From contig NZ_JBHSCH010000049.1 of assembly GCF_042651065.1 (NCBI RefSeq), forward strand, positions 1-64,000: 64,000 bases of DNA, written 5' to 3'. Positions 34,033 to 41,928 of the stretch are shown here, in pieces. Source of the stretch: Pseudoroseomonas aestuarii (GTDB taxonomy: Bacteria; Pseudomonadota; Alphaproteobacteria; Acetobacterales; Acetobacteraceae). The position numbers and the translations under genes were made by a program. Numbering within the stretch: position 1 is the first letter of the stretch; every line of letters begins with the position of its first letter. Below the pieces are notes generated by a model. It saw only the letters and a list, made by a program, of their open reading frames with translations. It searched no databases and was not told the DNA's origin.

Positions 34033-34538
34033 CCCGACTTCCTCCGCAGTGGCGCCGCCCTGTTCTCGCTCAGCGCCTCCAGCATGGCAGCGCGGCCCCT
34101 GGCCAGCCGGCTCATGACCGTGCCCTTGGGCAATCCGAGCGTCGCCGCGACTTCCAGATAGGAGAAGCCCGCGAGATCCACCAGGGCTACCACCTCGCGT
34201 TGCGCTTCTGGCAACCGGGCCAGCATCTGGGCAACCGCAACTTGCGCGAAGGCAGCGTCACCGCCGGTCCAGCCCTGGCCAGCCAGCGCCTCTTCCTCCA
34301 CCCGGTGATCCTGTGCCACCCGGTTGCGCCGGACAACGTCCAGGAAGGCATTGCGCAGGATGCGGAACAGCCACACCCGCGCTTCCGCCTCCGTGCCGCG
34401 TGGTGGGCGGGCCGCGAGGGCGCGCGCCGCGGCCTCCTGCCACAGATCGCGGGCAAGGTCGGGGTCACCCGCCAGCGCCCGGGCGTAGCGGTGCAGCGCC
34501 GTGCCATGGCGTGCGAGCAGGTCGCGCTGCTTGGACAC
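34029..34538 (-). CDS. ECF RNA polymerase sigma factor
   Basis: A 169-residue group-4 sigma factor: region 2 (LARHGTALHRYARALAGDPDLARDLWQEAAARAL, VWLFRILRNAFLDVVRR) and region 4 (LARLPEAQREVVALVDLAGFSYLEVAATLGLPKGTVMSRLARGRAAM). I chose GTG 34538, where family similarity begins; the open frame continues upstream without similarity and no strong ribosome binding site is visible. It is co-transcribed with its anti-sigma and divergent from the sulfite dehydrogenase gene. In Sinorhizobium meliloti, ECF factors next to sulfite oxidase genes respond to sulfite, and the same logic may hold here. Confidence 0.9.
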   Translation of the reverse strand: MSKQRDLLARHGTALHRYARALAGDPDLARDLWQEAAARALAARPPRGTEAEARVWLFRILRNAFLDVVRRNRVAQDHRVEEEALAGQGWTGGDAAFAQVAVAQMLARLPEAQREVVALVDLAGFSYLEVAATLGLPKGTVMSRLARGRAAMLEALSENRAAPLRRKSG

Positions 34539-34639
34539 GGCCGCAGGGTATCTGCAGCAGGCAGGGAATAAAACACCCTCCTCGCGCGTCCCTCTCTCAA
34601 AAGGCCGCCGCTTCGCGGCCCGGGGGAGGACAAGCGACC

Positions 34640-35941
34640 ATGAAGACCGAGCGCAGCCTTGTGGAACTTTTTGCCAGCGATCCAGAACGTGCCGAGGCGC
34701 TGGCCTGGGGCCGGCGGGGCGCCCTGAAGGGCGTGTCCCTTGCCGTAGTGGGCATGGCCCTAGGCGCGGCAATGCCCTTCGGGACCCGGATGCCGGGCGG
34801 GCTGTTGCCCGCCGCCCTGGCACAGTCGGCCGGCGATACGCCGATCCTGCGGATGGACGGCAAGGCGGCGCTGATCCTGCTCGGCGAGCGGCCGCTGGTG
34901 GCCGAAACGCCCGAGATCATGCTCGACGACGATGTGACGCCGGCGGACAAGATGTTCATCCGCAACAACGGCCAGATTCCAGACCGCTTCGCCGCCGACC
35001 CGAAGACGTGGCGCTTCAGGCTCGATGGCGAGGTGAACAACCCCCTCGACCTCAGCCTCGGCGACCTTGAGTCCCGCTTCGAGGCGGTGACGATGCGGCT
35101 GCAGATGGAATGCGGTGGCAATGGCCGCGCAGCCTTCGTGCCGGAGACCCGCGGCAACCAGTGGAACAACGGCGCCATCAGCAATTGCGAGTGGACCGGT
35201 GTGCGGCTGCGCGACGTGATCCGCGCCGCAGGCCCCAAGGAGAGCGCCCGCTTCACCGGCCACTTCGGCGCCGACCCGCACCTGTCCGGTGCCACCGATC
35301 GTGCGGCCATCTCGCGCGGCATGCCGGTTGCCAAGGCGATGGAGGAGCACACGATCATCGCCACCCGCATGAACGGGCAGCCGATCCCGCAGATCCATGG
35401 CTATCCGCTGCGGCTGGTCGTGCCGGGCTGGCCGGGCTCTCTGTCCCAGAAGTGGCTGACACGGATTACCCTGCTGGCCGAGCCGCACCGGGGGCAGGGC
35501 ATGGGCGGCACCTCCTACCGCCTGCCGGTGCGGCCGATCGTGCCGGGGTCGCAGAACGACGGCGCCACCTTCGCCGACATGACCTCGATGCCGGTACGCT
35601 CGGTGCTGACGAACCTGGCGCATGGAACGCGGCTTCCGGCCAACACCCGGCGTGTCGACCTGCGCGGCCATGCCTGGGCCGGCGATGACGAGGCGCGGGC
35701 GGTGCATGTGTCCGTCGATTTCGGCGCCACCTGGCACGAGATGGCGCTGTCGCCGCCGCCGAACCGCTACAGCTGGCAGCGCTGGGCCGGCGCGGTGGAG
35801 TTGCCCTCCGACGGCTATTTCGAGGTGTGGCACCGCGCCACGGATACCAAAGGCCGGATGCAGCCTCATGTGGCACCCAACTGGAACCCGCAGGGCTACG
35901 GCGCCAATGCCATCGGCCGTGCCGCCATCCTGGTGGGCTGA
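34640..35941 (+). CDS. Sulfite dehydrogenase/oxidase, molybdopterin subunit (SorA-like)
   Basis: A 433-residue exported molybdoenzyme. The N-terminus has a Tat-type signal (GRRGALKGVSLAVVGMALGAA...LAQ). The Mo-binding domain contains the ligand Cys158 in MECGGNGRAAFVP and the segments GAISNCEWTGVRLRDVIRAAG and IPQIHGYPLRLVVPGWPG. The C-terminal dimerisation domain has RRVDLRGHAWAGDDEARAVHVSVDFGATWHE. Such enzymes oxidise sulfite to sulfate in the periplasm and pass electrons to a c-type cytochrome. The next gene encodes one, 9 bp downstream. The related SoxC is an alternative, but no other sox genes are present. Confidence 0.9.
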   Translation: MKTERSLVELFASDPERAEALAWGRRGALKGVSLAVVGMALGAAMPFGTRMPGGLLPAALAQSAGDTPILRMDGKAALILLGERPLVAETPEIMLDDDVTPADKMFIRNNGQIPDRFAADPKTWRFRLDGEVNNPLDLSLGDLESRFEAVTMRLQMECGGNGRAAFVPETRGNQWNNGAISNCEWTGVRLRDVIRAAGPKESARFTGHFGADPHLSGATDRAAISRGMPVAKAMEEHTIIATRMNGQPIPQIHGYPLRLVVPGWPGSLSQKWLTRITLLAEPHRGQGMGGTSYRLPVRPIVPGSQNDGATFADMTSMPVRSVLTNLAHGTRLPANTRRVDLRGHAWAGDDEARAVHVSVDFGATWHEMALSPPPNRYSWQRWAGAVELPSDGYFEVWHRATDTKGRMQPHVAPNWNPQGYGANAIGRAAILVG

Positions 35942-35950
35942 GACGCCGCC

Positions 35951-36427
35951 GTGACGATGAGCCGAATGGTTGCGGGCCTGCTGGTGCTGGTGGTGCTCGT
36001 CCTGGGCGGGCAGAAGGCCGGCTGGTGGGCCCAGCCCGAGACCCGTGCCCCCTATCCACCGACGCCGGCTGCCCTGGCCTTTGCCGAAATGCAGCGGGCA
36101 GAACAGGCGCGCGCGGCGGCGGCGGAGGCCGAGAACGCCCGTCTGGCGGCCGTGCAGACGCCCGCTGAAACCGAGGAGGTGCTGCCGGCCGGCCACGGCC
36201 GTGCCGAAACCTTCGCCAACTGCACCGCCTGCCATTCCACCGCGATCATCCGCCGCTCGGGGCTGACGCGGGAGCGGTGGGATGCGCTGATGGACTGGAT
36301 GGTGGAGAAACAGAACATGACCCCGCTGGAGCCGGACATGCGGGTGCTGATTGTGGACTACCTCGCCAGCGCCTTTCCGGCCCGGCAATCCAATCCCCGG
36401 GCACGCAATCCGTTTCTGAGCAACTGA
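35951..36427 (+). CDS. Membrane-anchored c-type cytochrome, sulfite dehydrogenase partner (SorB-like)
   Basis: A 158-residue protein with an N-terminal hydrophobic segment (VAGLLVLVVLVLGGQ), a linker rich in Ala/Glu (residues 30-70) and a single haem c site CTACH. An axial Met is plausible in WMVEKQNMTPLEPDM. It matches small monohaem cytochromes paired with sulfite dehydrogenases. The start is GTG 35951 or ATG 35957; both lie 9-15 bp after the molybdoenzyme stop, so the genes are co-transcribed. It should carry electrons from sulfite to the terminal oxidases. Confidence 0.85.
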   Translation: MTMSRMVAGLLVLVVLVLGGQKAGWWAQPETRAPYPPTPAALAFAEMQRAEQARAAAAEAENARLAAVQTPAETEEVLPAGHGRAETFANCTACHSTAIIRRSGLTRERWDALMDWMVEKQNMTPLEPDMRVLIVDYLASAFPARQSNPRARNPFLSN

Positions 36428-36544
36428 CGACGCCTGGCTGTTCTGGCAGGCCGGATACCTTGCAAAGCCTCTCGCTGGCCTTGAACCGTGAGCCGGCTGA
36501 CGAAAAGGGTAGGGGCATAAGGAGATCGCCCGGCAGCGGTCTCC

Positions 36545-37426
36545 TCACGGCCCTTCATCAAAGGCAACGCTTCGGAACGTCTCCAGCAGGGAGCCCACTG
36601 CTGGCAGTTCGACGTACTCGCGGCGGGCGACGAGCACGAGGTTCCGCCGGACCGGCGGATCGAGCGACAGCTCGTTGAGGCGATGATCTCGCCAACGTGC
36701 CATGGAGTGCTCGGGCAGGATCGCGATGCCGAGCCCGAGGTTGACCATGCCGAGGATGGCCTCGATGGAATCCAGCTCGAGGATGGCGTTTACCTTGACG
36801 TTTCTGGAATGGAGCGCCTCGTTCACGATCCGTCCTACGCCCATTGCCCCGCTGAACCGGATGAAGGGACGCTTCGCCAGCATGTCATCGACATCCGGCA
36901 GGACCAAATCGTCATGCGCGAAGAGCTTCAGCTCCTCCTGCCGGATCAGCTCGGTGGCCAAGCCGATATCCAGGCGATCCGGGGCGGTCACGACGGCGGC
37001 GTCGAGGCGTCCCTGGCCGACCTTGAACATGAGTTCAGCTGAAAGGCCGCTCTCCGCATGAATTGTCAGCCCCGGATGAACGTCCCGCAGCCGGAGCAGA
37101 ACCCGGGGGAGGAGGTTCGCCGCGGCCGAGGGAACGACGCCGATGCGCAATGATCCGATCAGCTCGGAGGGTGCCGCGTGAACGGACGCCCTGAGCGCGT
37201 CGTACTGGTCGATCAGTGCCCTCGCGCGGTGGACCAGTGTCCAGCCGTGCCGGTTCAGCACCGGCGGTCGGGTGGTCCGGTCAAAGAGCGTGATCCGCCA
37301 CTCCTCCTCCAAGGCCTTCATCTGCAGGCTCACTGCCGATTGCGTGATGAAGAGCCGCTCGGCCGCCGCGCTGAAGCCCCCGCTGTCGGCGATCATGGCA
37401 AGGGTTCTCAGATGCCGGATTCCCAT
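36545..37426 (-). CDS. LysR-family transcriptional regulator
   Basis: A 293-residue LysR-type regulator. The helix-turn-helix is IRHLRTLAMIADSGGFSAAAERLFITQSAVSLQMKALEEEWRITLFDR, followed by the linker helix and a periplasmic-binding-like effector domain (ELIGSLRIGVVPSAAANLLPRVL, GLGIAILPEHSM). It is divergent from the desulfinase-like acyl-CoA dehydrogenase homologue across 106 bp and is the obvious regulator of that gene and perhaps of the CoA-transferase remnant downstream. The effector is unknown. Confidence 0.93.
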   Translation of the reverse strand: MGIRHLRTLAMIADSGGFSAAAERLFITQSAVSLQMKALEEEWRITLFDRTTRPPVLNRHGWTLVHRARALIDQYDALRASVHAAPSELIGSLRIGVVPSAAANLLPRVLLRLRDVHPGLTIHAESGLSAELMFKVGQGRLDAAVVTAPDRLDIGLATELIRQEELKLFAHDDLVLPDVDDMLAKRPFIRFSGAMGVGRIVNEALHSRNVKVNAILELDSIEAILGMVNLGLGIAILPEHSMARWRDHRLNELSLDPPVRRNLVLVARREYVELPAVGSLLETFRSVAFDEGP

Positions 37427-37532
37427 AGCCTATCATGAGTTTAATTTATCTTAAGTGCAAAACCTTATCGCTTTACCTTGTGGTCGTGTGTGCCAATCTG
37501 GCCGAAATCCGCGATAACAAGGAAACGCTCCG
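37427..37532. promoter_or_regulatory. Divergent LysR-controlled promoter region
   Basis: This AT-rich spacer (TTTAATTTATCTTAAGTGC, 37440-37458) stands out against the GC-rich surroundings and contains the overlapping promoters of the LysR gene and the acyl-CoA dehydrogenase homologue. A LysR T-N11-A site is likely here, but I cannot choose one by eye. Confidence 0.55.
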
Positions 37533-38756
37533 ATGCTGCTCAACCTGACGCCTGAGCAGGCACGCCTTCAGGGATTGGCCAGGGAAATTGCCGAGACCGT
37601 CGTGCGTGGCCGCGCTGCTGAGACCGATCGCGCCGAAGCTTATCCCTGGGACAATGTCCGGGCTCTCAACGAGGCCGGGCTGATCGGCTACACCATCCCC
37701 AAGGAATATGGCGGAGCAGGAGGCAGCTTCCTGGACGCCGTCCTCATCGTCGAGGAAATGGCGCGGGTCTGCGGCGTCACGGGCCGTATCGCCGTCGAGG
37801 CCAACATGGGCGCCATCTCCGCCGTGATGCGCTATGGCACGGAGGAGCAGAAGAGGCTGGCCGCCCGGATCGTGCTGGCCGGGGACAAGCCCGCGATCTG
37901 CATCACCGAGCCGGATGCCGGCTCCGGCGCGACGGAGATGACGACCTCCGCTGTTCAGCGTGGCAATGTCTACGTGCTGAACGGCAAGAAGCACTGGATC
38001 ACCGGTGCGGGCGTCTCGAAGCTGCACCTCGTTTTCGCGCGCGTCTTCGACGAGGCCGGCCAGGAACAGGGTATCGGCGGCTTCCTGATCGTCCACGGCG
38101 ACCCTGAGGTGCCGGACACCAGAGGCTTTCGGATCGGCAGGCGGGAGCCCACCATGGGCTTGCGCGGTATTCCCGAGAGCGAGGTGATCATGGAGGACGC
38201 CGAGGTCCCCGTGAGCATGGCGCTGCAGCCACCCGGGGGCTGGCGCCGGGGCTTCGCCGAGCTGATGAACGCCTATAACAGCCAGCGCGTCGGCGCCGGG
38301 ACCGTGGCGCTCGGCCTCGCGCAAGGGGCCTTCGAACACGCCCTGGACTACGCCAAGTCGCGCCAGCAGTTCGGCCGCCCGATCGCCGAGTTCCAGGGCC
38401 TGCAATGGATGCTGGCGGACATGTCGGTGCAGCTCAATGCCGCCCGCCTGTCGCTCTACAACGCGGCCAACAGCGCCAACCCCTTTCCTGACCCCCTGCT
38501 GGCCGCGCAGGCCAAGGTGCTGGCCTCCGAGATGGCCATCAAGGTCACGAACGACGCGCTGCAGATCTTCGGCGCCCGGGGCTACTCGCGCAACCTGCCG
38601 CTGGAGCGCATGGTGCGGGACGCGCGCATGTTCACGATCGGCGGCGGCACGGCGCAGGTCCTGCGGACGCAGATCGCCGCCCGGCTCCTGGACCGCAAGC
38701 TGCCGCAGACACGGGATGGCTACCGGCGCGAAGCCCTGAAGGCCGCGGCCGAGTAG
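37533..38756 (+). CDS. Acyl-CoA dehydrogenase homologue, probable 3-sulfinopropanoyl-CoA desulfinase type
   Basis: A 407-residue protein with the full acyl-CoA dehydrogenase fold (AICITEPDAGSGATEM, NGKKHWITGAG, QQFGRPIAEFQGLQWMLADM). Both places that can hold the catalytic Glu are changed: the usual YEGT is GGGT (Gly371), and the isovaleryl-type position is Gln251 in YNSQRVGAG. Arg85, in VTGRIAVEANMG, aligns with the substrate Arg84 of the 3-sulfinopropanoyl-CoA desulfinase of Advenella as I recall it. That enzyme releases sulfite from a sulfinate-CoA without net oxidation. A sulfite dehydrogenase lies 1.6 kb away. The dehydrogenase call is secure as a fold; the desulfinase call is inference. 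Confidence 0.8.
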   Translation: MLLNLTPEQARLQGLAREIAETVVRGRAAETDRAEAYPWDNVRALNEAGLIGYTIPKEYGGAGGSFLDAVLIVEEMARVCGVTGRIAVEANMGAISAVMRYGTEEQKRLAARIVLAGDKPAICITEPDAGSGATEMTTSAVQRGNVYVLNGKKHWITGAGVSKLHLVFARVFDEAGQEQGIGGFLIVHGDPEVPDTRGFRIGRREPTMGLRGIPESEVIMEDAEVPVSMALQPPGGWRRGFAELMNAYNSQRVGAGTVALGLAQGAFEHALDYAKSRQQFGRPIAEFQGLQWMLADMSVQLNAARLSLYNAANSANPFPDPLLAAQAKVLASEMAIKVTNDALQIFGARGYSRNLPLERMVRDARMFTIGGGTAQVLRTQIAARLLDRKLPQTRDGYRREALKAAAE

Positions 38757-38872
38757 GGATCTACAACCTGGCCTTGGTTGAGGTTCAGGGTCTATCCGCA
38801 AGGCCCGGGTTCCGGTCTTGGCTCAGAGAATGAAGACGCCGCAACGGCGTGATGAAAGGCAGGAGGGGCGAC

Positions 38873-40207
38873 GTGAAGGACGCTCAGGGTTACCCGCTCA
38901 CGACATCCAGCCAGGATGCTGCGCTACTCTATGGCGTTGCCCAGCAGAACCTGCTCGAGTATCGCCTGGCCACGATGCAGTCCATCAAGGACACGATCCA
39001 GGCGGACCCCCACTTCGCGATGGCTCACTGCCTGCGTGGATACCAGTTCATGATGTACGGATCCTTCTCCGTCCTGAACAACGCGAAGTCGGCGCTGCGT
39101 GCGGCGGCTGCCGAAGCGGCCGGAGCGACAGAACGTGAGCGGATGCACATCGAGGCGTTGCGCGCCTGGACGGAGGGCCGGACCGGCAAGGCCATCACGG
39201 TCTGGGAACAGCTCCTCAGCGCCTATCCGCTCGACATCGTCGCGCTGCGGATGCACCACTTCAACTGCTTCTGGACGGGACGCCAGCACTCGCTCCGTGG
39301 TGGTGCGGCCTCCGTGCTTGACCGCTGGCCGCAGGAGATGCCCGGCTACGGCAATGTGCTGGGGATGCTGGCCTTCGGCTATGAGGAGTGCGGCCAGTAC
39401 CGCGAGGCCGAGAAGTTCGGCCGGCTGGCCGTGCAGCACAACCCGAACGACCTATGGGCTCTGCACGCCGTCGCGCATGTGCTGGAGATGGAGGACCGGC
39501 AGCAGGAAGGCATCGACTGGCTGACGCGGCCGGAGAACCACTGGTCCGACCGCAACCCCTTCAAGGGCCATCTCTGGTGGCACCTCGCCCTGTTCCACCT
39601 GGAGAGCGGGCATTATGAGCAGGTGCTCGATCTCTATGACCGTTCCGTGCGGAACGACGGCTCGACCTTCTACCTCGACATCCAGAACGCTGCCTCGCTG
39701 CTGGCACGGCTGGAACTGCTCGGGATCGATGTTGGGAGCCGATGGGCGCAGCTGGCAGATTTCGCCGAGCAGAGCATCGGTGACCATGGTCTGATCTTTA
39801 CCGATCTGCATTACATGATGGCCCTCGCGAAGGAGCACCGCTTCGAGGCGGCCGAACGTCTCCTTGCCTCGATGGAAGACTTCGCCGCACAGGACTCGGG
39901 CGACAGCGCCGCAGTGGTGCGGGCGATCGGCCTGCCACTCTGCCGTGGTATCCTCCGCTTCGAGCAGGGCGACTACGCCGGTGCCGTCGACGAGTTCGCG
40001 CCCTTGCACAACAATGACGCGCCGATCGGCGCCAGCCATGCTCAGCGCGACATCATTGACCAGTACCTCATCGAGGCAACCCGGCGCGCGAGCAATCTGC
40101 CACGGACACGGATGCTGCTGGCGGAGCGGGTCGCGCTGCGGCCGCGGAATAAAGCGGCCGTTGAGCGGCACATGGATGTCACGCGTCAGATCTATAGGAC
40201 GGCCTGA
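38873..40207 (+). CDS. Tetratricopeptide repeat protein (TPR38-like)
   Basis: A 444-residue helical-repeat protein of the TTC38 type: LATMQSIKDTIQADPHFAMAHCLRGYQFM, EAAGATERERMHIEALRAWTEG, LDIVALRMHHFNCFWTG, QYREAEKFGRLAVQHNPNDLWALHAVAHVLEM, GHLWWHLALFHLESGHYEQVLDLYD. There is no signal peptide, so it is cytoplasmic. I chose GTG 38873 because AGGAGG ends 6 bases before it; ATG 38849 is possible. It follows the desulfinase-like gene by 116 bp on the same strand and precedes a CoA-transferase remnant. TPR38 homologues recur next to acyl-CoA metabolism genes, but their function is not known. Confidence 0.8.
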   Translation: MKDAQGYPLTTSSQDAALLYGVAQQNLLEYRLATMQSIKDTIQADPHFAMAHCLRGYQFMMYGSFSVLNNAKSALRAAAAEAAGATERERMHIEALRAWTEGRTGKAITVWEQLLSAYPLDIVALRMHHFNCFWTGRQHSLRGGAASVLDRWPQEMPGYGNVLGMLAFGYEECGQYREAEKFGRLAVQHNPNDLWALHAVAHVLEMEDRQQEGIDWLTRPENHWSDRNPFKGHLWWHLALFHLESGHYEQVLDLYDRSVRNDGSTFYLDIQNAASLLARLELLGIDVGSRWAQLADFAEQSIGDHGLIFTDLHYMMALAKEHRFEAAERLLASMEDFAAQDSGDSAAVVRAIGLPLCRGILRFEQGDYAGAVDEFAPLHNNDAPIGASHAQRDIIDQYLIEATRRASNLPRTRMLLAERVALRPRNKAAVERHMDVTRQIYRTA

Positions 40208-40273
40208 CATGCGGGAGGCGCGAGGCAGGGCCCATGTCTTGGCCGGCTCAGACAAGCGGGAGGAGATCGCCCT

Positions 40274-40652
40274 GTGATCGAACTTGACGCCATGGCCGCG
40301 AGTGTGCCGGACGGTGCGCTGATCGCGATGCCGCCGGACAACTCCTTGCCCTCCGTCGCACTGGCCAAGGCACTGGTCCGACGCGGCGCGCGCGGGCTGC
40401 GCTGCTTGGCGTGCCGGTTTCTGGCTTCGCGACCGACCTGCTTATCGGCGCGGGATGTGTAACGGAGGTGGAGACCAGCGCGGTATCACTCGGTGAGGCC
40501 GGCCTTGCGCCGCGCTTCACAGCGGCACTGAAGGCCGGCACCATCACCGTCCGGGACGCAACCTGCCCAGCGATCCACACCATGCTGCAGGCCTCCGGGA
40601 AGGGTGTACCCTTCATGCCCCTGCGTGGGGTGATCGGCAGCGATATCCTCGA
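40274..40652 (+). pseudogene. CoA-transferase subunit A (glutaconate type), frameshifted and truncated
   Basis: From GTG 40274, behind AGGAG, the frame reads IELDAMAASVPDGALIAMPPDNSLPSVALAKALVRRGARGL. Near 40400 a one-base shift moves the match to another frame (LLGVPVSGFATDLLIGAGCV, EAGLAPRFTAALKAGTI, DATCPAIHTMLQASGKGVPFMPLRGVIGSDIL). The last two-thirds of the family and any subunit B are missing, and the sequence joins a GroEL segment in frame at about 40652. It may once have loaded CoA onto the substrate of the desulfinase-like enzyme. Confidence 0.8.
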
Positions 40653-40982
40653 ACGGGCCTGCGAGGGCGACGAGCGGACTGGCGTGCAGATCCTGAGGCG
40701 CGCGCTGGAAGCACCGGCCCGGCAGATCGCCAAGAACTCGGCCGCGGATGGCGGCGTGGTGGTGGCGCGCATGCGGGCGGGCGAGGGGGCATCGGCTTCG
40801 ACGCCGCGAGGAACGCGTATGCCGACTTGGTCGCCGCCGGCATCCTCGGCCCGACCAAGGTTGTGCGCGTGGCCCTGGAGAATGCCGTCTCCGTGGCCGG
40901 CCTGCTGCTGCTGACCGAGGCTACTATGACCGAGCTTCCGGAGAAGAAGCCCGCCGCCGAGGACGCCGCCCTGGCGCTGTGA
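40653..40982 (+). pseudogene. GroEL C-terminal fragment
   Basis: The frame continues out of the CoA-transferase into RACEGDERTGVQILRRALEAPARQIAKNS and DGGVVVARMRAGEG. After a frameshift in a G-run near 40786 it goes on as FDAARNAYADLVAAGIL, TKVVRVALENAVSVAGLLLLTEATMTELPEKK and a stop at 40980-40982. This is the last 110 residues of a chaperonin GroEL (equatorial domain), with no start. It is a second pseudogene fused to the first. Confidence 0.85.
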
Positions 40983-41024
40983 GGACAAGGCCGGGCGACG
41001 ATGCCGCCCGGCCCCGCAGTGGCC

Positions 41025-41729
41025 TCAGATCTGGGGATACAGCGAGTAGTCGTGCAGGGGGCTGATCTCCATCCTGTCCTCGACCCCCCGCACGCCTTCG
41101 ACGCGCTCGGCGGCGACGCAGATTGCCCGCCGCGCCGCCTCCGACCGGCAATATCCCTCCAGGCGGACGATGCCGTTCTCGACGATCACGCTGGTCAGAT
41201 GCTCGGTGGCCCAGCTGTGACGACGCATCTCCTCCACCACCGCCTGCTGGATGCGCTGGTCAGGCCCGGCGGTGCCGACCCGGTCGCCCTCCGCGATGAT
41301 CACGCGCAGCAGGTCCGCCCGGGACACGACCCCGACAAGGCGGCCGTCCCGCAGCACCGCGACCCGGCGCACGTTCCGCTTCTGGATCACTTCCACGGCT
41401 TCGCCGACGGCGGCGTTCTCGTCCACTGCGGCGACATTGGGCGACATGATGTCCCGGACATGCCGGCCATGTGTCCTGACGTACTGCGTGGCAGCGCGGT
41501 CGCGGTTGATCATCTGCCGGGCCAGCCAGCCGAGTCCCGCCTCCTCGCCCGCCGGCGCCAGGCGGCGGATCAGGTCGCCCTCGCTCACGACGCCGATGGG
41601 CGTCCCGGAGCCATCCACCACGAAGGCCGCGGAGATGTGGCGTTGCGCCAGCAGCTGCGCGACGGCTTCGATGGCCATGTCGGGCGGCACGACCACAGGG
41701 TCGCGGGTCATGATCGATTGCACTTGCAT
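41025..41729 (-). CDS. CBS-domain pair plus BON domain protein
   Basis: A 234-residue cytoplasmic protein. Two CBS motifs form a Bateman module (MQVQSIMTRDPVVVPPDMAIEAVAQLLAQRHISAAFVVDG, VRDIMSPNVAAVDENAAVGEAVEVIQKRNVRRVAVL). It is followed by a C-terminal BON domain (VVEEMRRHSWATEHLTSVIVENGIVRLEGYCRSEAARRAICVAAERVEGVRGVEDRM). CBS pairs bind adenine nucleotides and report energy charge; BON domains often bind lipids. ATG 41729 is preceded by AAGGAGG. It is divergent from phoU across a spacer with a Fnr/FixK-like site. Confidence 0.9.
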   Translation of the reverse strand: MQVQSIMTRDPVVVPPDMAIEAVAQLLAQRHISAAFVVDGSGTPIGVVSEGDLIRRLAPAGEEAGLGWLARQMINRDRAATQYVRTHGRHVRDIMSPNVAAVDENAAVGEAVEVIQKRNVRRVAVLRDGRLVGVVSRADLLRVIIAEGDRVGTAGPDQRIQQAVVEEMRRHSWATEHLTSVIVENGIVRLEGYCRSEAARRAICVAAERVEGVRGVEDRMEISPLHDYSLYPQI

Positions 41730-41796
41730 GAGACAGCCTCCTTCTCCTGCACGGTTTCCTCGGTGCAGCAGTATCAGGCCCGTGCTCCGGGGAACC

Positions 41797-41810
41797 TTGA
41801 TCTGGAGCAG
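41797..41810. promoter_or_regulatory. FixK/Fnr-like palindrome between the CBS-BON gene and phoU
   Basis: TTGATCTGGAGCAG has a perfect left half (TTGAT) and a degenerate right half (AGCAG for ATCAG). It lies 68 bp from the CBS-BON start and 119 bp from phoU. It belongs to the motif family described in the findings. Confidence 0.4.
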
Positions 41811-41928
41811 CTTCCGCGGGCCTTTGGCCGCGCCGGCCGGCTGATGTCCGTCAGGGCAGGGGCCGTGCCTCCGGTGCCAGTCTTCCGCACCGGCCGCGCA
41901 TCCCGGCAGGGTCAGGTGGAGCGAGGTC

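Noticed and set aside
34640..35941. SoxC subunit of a thiosulfate-oxidising Sox system
   Set aside because: No soxXYZAB genes are present, and the paired monohaem cytochrome fits a SorAB-like enzyme better.
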